Below are positions 29,701 to 36,007 of a stretch of DNA of 64,000 nt, piece after piece. The position numbers and the translations under genes were made by a program. Within the stretch, counting starts at the first letter, position 1. The number at the start of each line of letters is the position of its first letter. Source of the DNA: Rhodococcus sp. 1163 (GTDB lineage Bacteria; Actinomycetota; Actinomycetes; Mycobacteriales; Mycobacteriaceae); NCBI RefSeq assembly GCF_002091985.1, contig NZ_MKKX01000033.1, positions 248,001 to 312,000 of the forward strand, read 5' to 3'. The notes under the pieces are model-generated. The model worked only from the letters and a program-made list of their open reading frames with translations. It was not told the DNA's origin and searched no databases.

Positions 29701-30477
29701 GCGCGGCGGGTCTCAGCTGACGGGAGGGACTCGGTCGAGTTCGTCACCAATCTTATTCAAAGTATCCTTCCTTGCACTATTGGCGGTAACCGGTCTGCGC
29801 TTCTTGACGCTATATCGTTTTTCTCGGGTATTTTGTTTGAAGAAAATAGACGCGGCAGGCACACGAACGATGTTGATCACATGACGGCGTTGCGGAAGCA
29901 TCTTACTGAGATTGATTGGGGTACGGGATCTGGGCTGGTGTGGCCTATGTGGCTTACAGTCGACGAAACCTTTCCGGCTTCAGCGGGTGAACGAAGCTTA
30001 CTGTTGGCGCTGGGAAGTAGAAGTCGATTTCGTGTCCCCAGCATTAGGAAAATATCCAACTATCTCTCAAACGTTCGTGCGAAGTATGATGACGTTGACG
30101 TTTCTTGGCCAATCCTGCGTATACAAATAGCGATAGACCCGCTGTACCTTGCGGAGAAGCAGAGGGAAGACTATGTACCGTCTGGTAATACTCAGTATGC
30201 CGAAGAGATTCTTTCCATTTGGACCTTGTCGAACTCGACACTTCAACAGTGGGTCGACGGTTCCTGCGACGAGATTTTACGGAAGATTGCGGCGGATAAA
30301 AAAAGTGTGCTGGGGCTTGACTGGCTAATTTCCTACATGCAAAGCGCAGGGGATGATTGGGCGGTTAAGGTTGGGGCTCACGCTGCATCCTTAATTATCG
30401 GCACGGATTCTAACGCCTCGCTGCAGCTTGTCCGTGAAGCATCGTTAGTTCTCGCTTCTATTCCGCCAGAACTCTAG
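26752..30477 (+). CDS. NACHT-domain STAND NTPase (bacterial NLR-like, probable anti-phage protein)
   Basis: The 1241-residue frame continues the nuclease domain (PDYILFATNVRLSAV, VWDYDDLRTLLDD, about residues 1-90). Next comes a NACHT ATPase: Walker A GGPGQGKST at 202-210, Walker B LLIDGLDE at 312-319, ATTRPQGYNEEF as sensor, and the winged-helix-associated FELRSFQEFMAAEWV at about 551-565. The remaining 650 residues are helical with no recognised repeats, the usual place for ligand sensing. TTG at 26752 directly follows the TGA, with GAAGGAT 12 bases upstream, so re-initiation is conceivable; otherwise this is the downstream part of a pseudogene. Codon use is much more AT-rich than the backbone. 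Proteins with this layout (bNACHT/NLR-like) defend against phage; the function here is inferred. Confidence 0.8.
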   Translation: MKKAVIAELRDWADEERARTPKPDYILFATNVRLSAVANGGKDEIKKVLADAAEELGLGLKEGRVWDYDDLRTLLDDAKDIRVTYAAFLTPGDILARLAADLDWNNEAFSTALVSHAGATLLDDNSLNLTQAGGVSDKTVGVSDVIVDLPAAPSSKTLRMRARYLGEDMDITGGISAQLIRMFNQRSTEDEEYSTRRAVVIGGPGQGKSTVTQWLAQIYRANFLRYTRAAVEPDLKKSIRDLDCRHAELDLPTLEARRWPYRIKLTEFADYLARIDGGTVLEYIAQSITRRSPVPVATTDIMKWLGTYPWVLLIDGLDEVPSTSNRVNVMRAIQDFFITAATVEADIAVVATTRPQGYNEEFPPDKYIEFKLSPLDKQTALDYANGLVCIRHGVGTSMSDRVNERLARAIEDGTTMRLMETPLQVTILTVLLEKLGHAPQQRSRLFSQYYKVITQREQEKGGELSELLQRYESDVDYLHRFIGNLLQMRSSEAGDASSTITREEFDNIIAQRLTDQEHDPDEVARLRIEFSRLVTDRLVFLALLTSEVIGFELRSFQEFMAAEWVIALPESEIIPRLKLLSMSSFWRNVSLFIAGGIFGNRESMKADVTHLCSDLNMEVEAHALLKPGSDFALDILLDGCANSQPGYIRALSKTACEIVDGPPHPRLGELATVSDTAGIKLIRSVARDSSPCNVATRLNRARLLAGLALNGEVDDFEFLRSYVQRADRGALTALAEIAAKSRDGRLESLLNELISRCDPADLARFSILDVSDWESSIDADSADREVAWTESFSKLARLSRNRTQAIKIIDRFATVDSKINPFMFTFSSVQDDYDMWEWVLQIDGGVGMWPLLRSIARFCLQPTANSLSDALALASIHPYEDAMLFRSTPWVLRACLQNAHSLAIRDGEAAYGDQLRFLSTAALDGKLGDLDVWTAAEMRWSAGINIGTDLSLSVDDESERNWDNPLPRELALSGVALSGMHLRARRVSADGRDSVEFVTNLIQSILPCTIGGNRSALLDAISFFSGILFEENRRGRHTNDVDHMTALRKHLTEIDWGTGSGLVWPMWLTVDETFPASAGERSLLLALGSRSRFRVPSIRKISNYLSNVRAKYDDVDVSWPILRIQIAIDPLYLAEKQREDYVPSGNTQYAEEILSIWTLSNSTLQQWVDGSCDEILRKIAADKKSVLGLDWLISYMQSAGDDWAVKVGAHAASLIIGTDSNASLQLVREASLVLASIPPEL

Positions 30478-30676
30478 AGTTGTCCCTGCCACCCACCGCG
30501 TACGTCTGAACTGTCCGGATGCGCAGTTACGAAACAAACCCATGAATATATCCACCGTGATTAGATTGAGGGGAATTAAAACGAGGAAATTGATCTGTTC
30601 CCAGGTGTGAATGGAGTGTGCATCCTAACTATCATGCTAGAGGAGGTAGATCGGTAGTCACGCAACTCAATCGAGA

Positions 30677-31039
30677 TCAATTAAAGCTGCTGGCCGCTTG
30701 TATCAACGCGTCTTCCTGCGAGTGTGTGTACACGCTCATCGTGAACGCCGCCGACGCGTGGCCGAGCCAGGCGGCGATAACGACGATCGGGATGCCCTGT
30801 AAATGCATGAGTGTTGCGCATGTATGTCTGGCGTCATGGAGCCTTACATGCTTAAGCTGCGCCGACTCCAAGATCCGCTTCCAGCGGAACGTCAACAAAT
30901 TTGGGTGCACCGGTAGCCCGGTAGGCAGTCGGACGATATAGTCGGACTCGTCGTAGTGCTCACCCAAAAGTAGTTTGTCCTTCGCCTGTTGGGCCTTGGC
31001 CTGACGCAACGCGACTGCCAGGGGCTTTGATCTGCCGCG
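30677..31039 (-). pseudogene. Tyrosine integrase, C-terminal catalytic fragment
   Basis: The fragment ends at 30677 and reads back into the IS3 element boundary. It contains PLAVALRQAKAQQAKDKLLLG and the C-terminal catalytic boxes HDARHTCATLM (HxxR), WLGHAS and the tyrosine in MSVYTH. The N-terminal core-binding domain and the first catalytic Arg are missing because the IS3 element at 31040 interrupts the gene. It was most likely the integrase that placed the island in tRNA-Leu. Confidence 0.85.
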
Positions 31040-31068
31040 GGGATTTCGGACACTGGAGATGGTTAAAT

Positions 31069-31957
31069 TCAGGCCGCGTTGACGTGCTGCCGGTAACTGT
31101 AATGGACATCGTTCGGAGCGCGGTAGTCGAGTGCTGAATGCCTCCGTCGGGGATTGTAGAAACCCTCGATATAGCGGATGACATCATGTCGCGCTTGGTA
31201 TTCCGTGGCGTAGACAGTGCGGTAGACGCACTCGTTCTTCAGTGCAGCGAAGAAACTTTCGGCCATGCTGTTGTCCCAACATTGACCGGTCCGCCCCATC
31301 GAGGACCTCATCATCAAACCTGTCACCAGAGCCCGGTAGATATGAGAGGTATAGACGCTGCCACGATCGGAGTGAAAAATCGCTCCCGGCTCGATCAGGC
31401 TGGTCGCAGCAGCATTGTTGAGTGCGGCTGCGACGAGGTCGGTGCGCATGTGATCGGCGATCGACCAGCCCACGACTTTCCGGGAGAAGCAGTCGATCAC
31501 CGTGGCCAAGTACACGAACCCCTGCCAGGTATGAATGTAAGTGATGTCGCCGACGAACTTGACCCCTGGCCGATCGGCAGTGAAATCCCGCTTGACCAGG
31601 TCCGGCACCGCGTCGTCGTCACCGGATTCGGTGGTGGGTCCGAAACGGACGCGGCTGACACGGGACGAGTTCGTGTTCACGCATGATCGAGCGGACCAAC
31701 TCCGCGGAACATTCGACACCGACGGCGCGTAGGTCGGCATGGATACGCCGATAGCCGTAGGTACCGTGCGCCGCGTCGAAAAACACACGAATCTGCCCTG
31801 CCAGAGCATCTCGACGTTTCGATGTTGCCGACTGCGGCCGGCTGCGCCAGTGATAGAAGCCTGAGGTCGACACCTCGAGCCAACGGCAACGATCGATGAC
31901 AGGTACGTTCGCGGAGTCGTCCGCGACATAGGAATCAATGAACTCGTACTTCGCCAC
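31069..31957 (-). pseudogene. IS3-family transposase OrfB, frameshifted
   Basis: OrfB should supply the DDE integrase-like catalytic domain. The frame starting GTG at 31957 (AKYEFIDSYVADDSANVPVI) ends at 31619, while the rest continues in the +1 frame with FVGDITYIHTWQGF, FHSDRGSVYTS and WDNSMAESFFAALKNE, the three catalytic acids. The two halves join near 31640 at a GGACCCACC run; removing one base restores a continuous PFRP-type sequence. This copy is therefore probably inactive unless a sequencing error is involved. Confidence 0.8.
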
Positions 31958-32265
31958 TACCGTGGCTCCCGCGCGAAGTACGAGGCTGCTTTTTTCAGAA
32001 ATGCTGTCTCGGAACGAAGTTCACGAACTTCTCGTTCGAGTTGGTTCAGTCGCGCTCGTTCGGTCAGAGTGAGTTCATTGTCCACACTGCCGCCATGGGT
32101 GTCGCGATACTTGCTCAGCCACCGGCGCAGGCTGTCGTCACCGACCCCGTACACCTTGGCGACTTCACTGATCGGCTTGGACAACTCGATCACCTCACGG
32201 CACAGTTCATCCTTGAACTCGGCCGAGAACGATCGCCGTGATCTGCTCATGCTCGTCTGACTCAT
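31957..32265 (-). CDS. IS3-family transposase OrfA
   Basis: OrfA is the 102-residue helix-turn-helix protein of the element: RRSFSAEFKDELCREVIEL, VAKVYGVGDDSLRRWLSKY, and a C-terminal leucine-zipper-like coil (LNQLEREVRELRSETAFLKK). The A6G run encoding LKKA is the classic slippery site for programmed -1 frameshifting into OrfB. The OrfB start overlaps its stop by one base. Confidence 0.9.
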   Translation of the reverse strand: MSQTSMSRSRRSFSAEFKDELCREVIELSKPISEVAKVYGVGDDSLRRWLSKYRDTHGGSVDNELTLTERARLNQLEREVRELRSETAFLKKAASYFAREPR

Positions 32266-32317
32266 TTCAGTAGATCCCTATTCTAAGCGGGTCCACTGTC
32301 CGAAATCCCTGGGCCGA

Positions 32318-32374
32318 TCACTTCGAGATCGGTAGCGTGCGCCGAGACTTCTTTGTCTTGGGAGGGCCTTCAAC
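32318..32374 (-). pseudogene. Tyrosine integrase, internal fragment upstream of IS3 copy 1
   Basis: Between the two IS3 elements the minus strand reads VEGPPKTKKSRRTLPISK and then a stop. This is the beta-hairpin segment that precedes the C-terminal catalytic region in phage-type integrases (PKTKxSRRT). It fits directly upstream of the PLAVALRQAK fragment beyond the IS3 copy, so both belong to the same disrupted gene. No N-terminal part was found further right. Confidence 0.7.
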
Positions 32375-32445
32375 GATGGGACTGCCCCGAGTTCAGTTGA
32401 CTCGTTGACCTGCCCCAAGGTTCGTTACCCCTGGCGATGTGAAGA

Positions 32446-33306
32446 TCAAGCCGGAACGGATGGGTTCTCGTACCGTAACTCATACTCGATCGGCGATACG
32501 TAGTCGATCTGCGAATGCCGTCTTTGCCGGTTGTAGAAGATCTCGATGTAGTCGAATATCGCGTTCGCCAGATCGAGCCGGGTCCGCCACTTCTTCCGGT
32601 TCAAAAGTTCGATCTGCATTGACGACCAGAACGATTCCATCATCGCGTTGTCGTACCCATCCCCGATAGTCCCGAACGACGGCATCAGGCCCGCAGAGCG
32701 GATTTTGTTGGTGAATGCCCAGGACGTGAACTGAACTCCGTGATCGGCATGCACGATCCCACCAGAAGGCGGTTTACGGTTCTTGATCGCCATGTCCAAC
32801 GCGTTGACAACCAGGGTCGAGTCCTGGCAGTTGTCGATCGACCAACCGACGATTCTCCGACTGAACGTGTCCAACACCGCGCAACAGTAGACCTTCCCTT
32901 CACGGGTCGGATGTTCCGTAATGTCGGTGACCCACAATTCATTTGGCGAGAGCCGATGGAACTTGCGGTGCACGAGATCGTCCGCTGTTGCGATGCCCTT
33001 CAACCGTTTGGCCTTCGCTGGGCCAGGCAGGCCGACGATGCCTGCATGCTTCATGAGTGTAGCAACGAGGTTCTCACTGACGACGATGTCCATACCGCGC
33101 GTGAGCTCCGCGTGTACTCGGCGGGAACCGTAGGTTTGCCTTGAAGCCGTGTGGACTTCGCGGATCAGGCCGGTGAGCCACTTGCGGCGCATCTGTGTCG
33201 GTGACATCGGCCGAGACTTGTACATGTAGTAGCCGGGGCTACTGACGCCCAGGAGCCGGCAGCACACCTTTACCGGATGCCCGGCGTCGACGAGAGAGTC
33301 GATCAC
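32446..33306 (-). CDS. IS3-family transposase OrfB (copy 2)
   Basis: The 286-residue OrfB carries the rve/DDE catalytic domain: ELWVTDITEHPTREGKVYCC, IVHADHGVQFTSWAF and DNAMMESFWSSMQIELLNR, then YNRQRRHSQIDYVSPIEYE. The N-terminal HTH_21 region includes YGSRRVHAEL. The start GTG overlaps the orfA stop in a GTGA, so expression is by overlap coupling or frameshift. It appears intact. Confidence 0.92.
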   Translation of the reverse strand: MIDSLVDAGHPVKVCCRLLGVSSPGYYMYKSRPMSPTQMRRKWLTGLIREVHTASRQTYGSRRVHAELTRGMDIVVSENLVATLMKHAGIVGLPGPAKAKRLKGIATADDLVHRKFHRLSPNELWVTDITEHPTREGKVYCCAVLDTFSRRIVGWSIDNCQDSTLVVNALDMAIKNRKPPSGGIVHADHGVQFTSWAFTNKIRSAGLMPSFGTIGDGYDNAMMESFWSSMQIELLNRKKWRTRLDLANAIFDYIEIFYNRQRRHSQIDYVSPIEYELRYENPSVPA

Positions 33307-33599
33307 CGGGTGAATCCTTGTGGGGCCGAGCAGTTCTCCTTAAACAGCGTCGCAGCGGTGCGGAGGATTTCGACTTCGGCCTCGAGCTGCCGGATTCGCT
33401 TGTTTGCCTTGGTCAACTCTGCAGACTCGGTTGTCGTGATACCTGGCCGCTCGCCGCGGTCGACTTGATCTTGGCGAACCCACTTGTGGAGCGCGGCGGC
33501 GCTGACACCGAGTTCGGTCGCGACGGTGGTGATCGGTTTGCCGGCACGGACGAGGGCGACGGCCCGGAATCGGAACTCCGGCGGATACGGTCGTGGCAT
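33303..33599 (-). CDS. IS3-family transposase OrfA (copy 2)
   Basis: The 98-residue OrfA begins MPRPYPPEFRFRAVALVRAG and has the helix-turn-helix TTVATELGVSAAALHKWVRQ, followed by a coiled coil (ELTKANKRIRQLEAEVEILR). It precedes orfB with a four-base overlap. Confidence 0.92.
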   Translation of the reverse strand: MPRPYPPEFRFRAVALVRAGKPITTVATELGVSAAALHKWVRQDQVDRGERPGITTTESAELTKANKRIRQLEAEVEILRTAATLFKENCSAPQGFTR

Positions 33600-33666
33600 G
33601 GATCGAAGCCTTTCAGCGAGGCTCGATCTTCACACCGAAACGGGTAAGAAACTCTGGGGCAGGTCA

Positions 33667-33938
33667 AGATGTCAACACTAATAATGGTTGAAGCGTCGAG
33701 CAGCGTCGTCTGACTCGAATGTCAACTGACTGAACCATGTCCTCGTTTGGATTTGTCGGCGGCCGTTGCTCGACGCTCCCGCCTCGACACCGCTGCCGAA
33801 GTGGGGCGTCGCCGAGTCTCGGTTGTGTGACCTCATAGGAGCCTTGACCTCATCGTTAGTGTTTTGTCCGCTAACCGCGCCCGGCGGCGGACACGACAGG
33901 ACGACAAGTCGTCCACCGAGTACGGGATGGGGTAGAAA
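33667..33938 (+). ncRNA. IS110-family non-coding leader, candidate bridge RNA region
   Basis: These 272 bases lie between IS3 copy 2 and the IS110-family transposase and contain no supported gene. In IS110-group elements the region 5' of the recombinase gene encodes a structured bridge RNA that pairs with donor and target DNA. The sequence ATAGGAGC occurs here (about 33836) and again just after the transposase (about 35177), which could mark the element's two ends. The RNA itself is inferred from the family; I did not derive a fold. Confidence 0.3.
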
Positions 33939-35171
33939 TTGTCCGAAAATTCAGTCGTCGACGCTGTCTACGCGGGAATCGACACGCACAAGGATCTTCA
34001 CGTCGCCGCGGTCGTCGACCATCTGGGTCGACTGCTAGACACATTCACAGCCGCGACGACGGTCGCCGGGTATCGAACTCTGCTGCAGTGGATTACGTCA
34101 TTCGGCGACGTGGACCGGATCGGAGTCGAAGGCACAGGCTCCTACGGAGTCGCCATCACCCGACTGCTTCGCGACCGAGAACTCGAGGTCGTCGAAGTGA
34201 ACCGGCCAAACCGGCAGATGCGGAGACTGCGCGGCAAAACCGATGCGGTCGATGCCGAAGCTGCGGCGCGGGCCGCTCTCGCCGGCGCCGCAGCGGCCGT
34301 CCCGAAGTCGCACGACGGAGCTATCGAGTCGATCCGACTTCTCCGTGTGACACTGACTGGTCTGCGCAAATGCTCTACAGCGCTGACGAATTCGCTGCGC
34401 AACATCATCGTCGGTGCTCCACCGGAATTACGCGATCAACTCGAACCGATGACCATCGGCACCTTGTTGCATCATTGCTCCAGCTTCCGTGTCCCGGCCG
34501 GCGCGCCTACCGACGCTCGGGTAGCCGTCAGGTCGACGCTTCGTTCACTCTCACGGCAGATCCTCTTCCAGCAACACGAGATGGATCGGCTCCGAAGCGA
34601 GTTGACCGAGCTGGTGCGCCGAGTCAACCCCGCGTTGCTCGCAGCACCGGGCATTGGGGTTGACAGCGCTTCAACCCTGCTCGTCACCGCAGGAGATAAT
34701 CCCGAACGACTCCACAGCGAGGCATCTTTCGCTGCTCTGTGCGGCGTGTCGCCGATCGAAGCGTCGTCGGGCAAGCACACCCGGCACAGGCTCAATCGCG
34801 GTGGAGATCGCCAAGCGAACAACGCCCTGTGGCGTATCGCGCTGATCCGATCCTCCAGCGATGAACGCACCCGCACTTACGTGGCGCGGAGGACCGCCGA
34901 GGGGAAATCGCCGCGGGAAATCAGGCGTTGCCTCAAACGGCACATCGCCCGTGAGGTCTACACCCTTCTCGTCCACCCGCAGTCCGTCCCCGGCACCGAT
35001 GACCTTCGGCCACTACGCCACCGAGTCGGTCTGTCGATGCAGTCCTGCGCCGACCACTTCGCGGTCTCCCTCACGACGATCTCGCGCACAGAACGGGCTA
35101 TCAAACCGAACCACCAATTCGCCTCTCGCTACCGCGAATGGTTGACGGGACAACTTTCCGATTCCGCTTGA
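33939..35171 (+). CDS. IS110-family transposase (DEDD recombinase)
   Basis: The 410-residue protein has the RuvC-like DEDD domain: YAGIDTHKDLHVAAVVD, IGVEGTGSYGVAITR, and KTDAVDAEAAARAAL. The C-terminal Transposase_20 domain includes LLAAPGIGVDSASTLL, FAALCGVSPIEASSG and RLNRGGDRQANNALW with the catalytic Ser region. After REVYTLL there is an extra tail of about 60 residues (LSMQSCADHFAVSLTTISRT) that resembles a small helix-turn-helix. The TTG start at 33939 lacks a strong ribosome-binding site. It looks intact. Confidence 0.9.
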   Translation: MSENSVVDAVYAGIDTHKDLHVAAVVDHLGRLLDTFTAATTVAGYRTLLQWITSFGDVDRIGVEGTGSYGVAITRLLRDRELEVVEVNRPNRQMRRLRGKTDAVDAEAAARAALAGAAAAVPKSHDGAIESIRLLRVTLTGLRKCSTALTNSLRNIIVGAPPELRDQLEPMTIGTLLHHCSSFRVPAGAPTDARVAVRSTLRSLSRQILFQQHEMDRLRSELTELVRRVNPALLAAPGIGVDSASTLLVTAGDNPERLHSEASFAALCGVSPIEASSGKHTRHRLNRGGDRQANNALWRIALIRSSSDERTRTYVARRTAEGKSPREIRRCLKRHIAREVYTLLVHPQSVPGTDDLRPLRHRVGLSMQSCADHFAVSLTTISRTERAIKPNHQFASRYREWLTGQLSDSA

Positions 35172-35194
35172 CACCAATAGGAGCATCCAAACCT

Positions 35195-35205
35195 GGGGCA
35201 GTCCC
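35195..35205. repeat. Outer 11-bp inverted repeat pair around IS3 copy 2 and IS110
   Basis: GGGGCAGTCCC here is the exact complement of GGGACTGCCCC at 32378-32388. Weaker similarity continues inward for a few bases. The pair encloses IS3 copy 2 and the IS110 element and may be the ends of a further, now replaced, insertion sequence. Confidence 0.5.
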
Positions 35206-35424
35206 AGTCTTGAGTCGGGGTCCCACCACCATATCGGCTGTTTGTCCACCGCAGTACGTCAGCGTGCAGACGGATGCACGACGGTCCCAGCCGAAGGTCT
35301 CGATGACACGAGAGTGACACAACTCGGTACACACGTGACTGGATCGGGCTGGACGGCAATGGTCGAACAGCGCTGCGAGGCAACGAAAAATGGATTCAGC
35401 AAAGTCCGGATAAGTCCATCCCTC

Positions 35425-35477
35425 CGGACTTAAAATCCGTACAGTGTCGGTTCGAGCCCGACTGGGGGCACCATAAA
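35425..35477 (+). repeat. attR: 53-bp copy of the tRNA-Leu 3' half
   Basis: This copy matches 25846-25898 at 52 of 53 bases. It lacks the tRNA 5' half and cannot make a tRNA. It marks the right end of the island. Confidence 0.9.
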
Positions 35478-36007
35478 GGTACTGTTCGCCGTGGCTCGAG
35501 TTGAAATGTACGGCCGTGAAGTGCGACTTGCCTCCGCCGCGAACGACACAGACGTGCGCCGCGGCGCGTAGCCGGCACTGGATCTCGAACAGAGCGTGCC
35601 TCGATGCGCACTCCTGACGCTGTGCACCTCCGTCCGTGCGTCGAAGAGTCAGCGCAACAGCACCGTTGGACGAGGTTAGGGGCGCCGAGGCTCCGCTGGT
35701 CAGGAATGTCGGACGAGGGAATGTTCGCGTTACGGAGACGCTGGCGGTCTCGCGAGTCGATCAGTGTCGTATCCCGTACAAGTCGTATCCCGTGCAACCG
35801 GAAAGGATCCGGGATCGGTCTTCACCCTTGTGAAGTATCACAGCTGCACCGCGCCTGCGCAGTCCGGCGGAGTGTGGAAGTTGCGGTCTCCCCGGGCGCG
35901 ACCGAAACAGAACAAATCGGACTGTATTGCTCCGGCAACCTAGAACGTGTTCTAGACTCGGGTCACCCGCTTCGCGATCGCGGCGCTGTCACTTGAGAGG
36001 AATGACG
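35478..36007. other. Spacer right of the island without a supported gene
   Basis: About 530 bases separate attR from the acyl-CoA synthetase. Open frames on both strands look random. It holds a 12-base direct repeat (GTCGTATCCCGT at 35766-35777 and 35782-35793) and the KstR-like operator near its right end. Confidence 0.5.
35940..35955. promoter_or_regulatory. KstR-type operator upstream of the acyl-CoA synthetase
   Basis: CTAGAAC-GT-GTTCTAG is a dyad with perfect 7-base arms. Its 14-base core TAGAACGTGTTCTA fits the published KstR pattern TNNAACNNGTTNNA at every fixed position. KstR is the TetR-type repressor of cholesterol catabolism in Mycobacterium and Rhodococcus. The site ends 52 bases before the synthetase start, a position suited to repression. 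Confidence 0.7.

Larger units (their letters stand above)
31040..32309 (-). mobile_element. IS3-family insertion sequence (copy 1) inside the integrase gene
   Basis: Terminal inverted repeats at 31040-31057 and 32292-32309 match at 17 of 18 positions (GGGATTTCGGACA core), enclosing 1270 bases with orfA and orfB on the minus strand. No exact target duplication was found at the ends. The element lies between two pieces of the same integrase. Confidence 0.85.
32406..33666 (-). mobile_element. IS3-family insertion sequence (copy 2)
   Basis: Imperfect terminal inverted repeats begin TGACCTGCCCCA at 32406 and end with its complement at 33666, enclosing 1261 bases. orfA and orfB are intact and overlap. 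It is a different IS3 subgroup from copy 1, judging from both transposase and repeat sequences. No clear target duplication was seen. Confidence 0.85.
25846..35477. mobile_element. tRNA-Leu-integrated genomic island carrying a REase-NACHT gene
   Basis: About 9.6 kb lies between the 53-bp direct repeats. Content: a split REase-NACHT gene, the remains of a tyrosine integrase, two IS3-family elements, an IS110-family element and non-coding spacers. Base composition of the cargo is visibly more AT-rich than the flanking backbone, a sign of transfer. The integrase is broken, so the island is probably no longer self-mobile. Confidence 0.85.

Noticed and set aside
32406..35171. IS3 copy 2 and IS110 as a functional composite transposon
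   Set aside because: The two elements belong to unrelated families, carry no cargo between them and are not a matched pair.
35396..35797. Minus-strand open frame of 133 codons across attR
   Set aside because: It reads through the tRNA remnant and is Arg/Ser-rich without motifs, typical of a chance frame in high-GC DNA.
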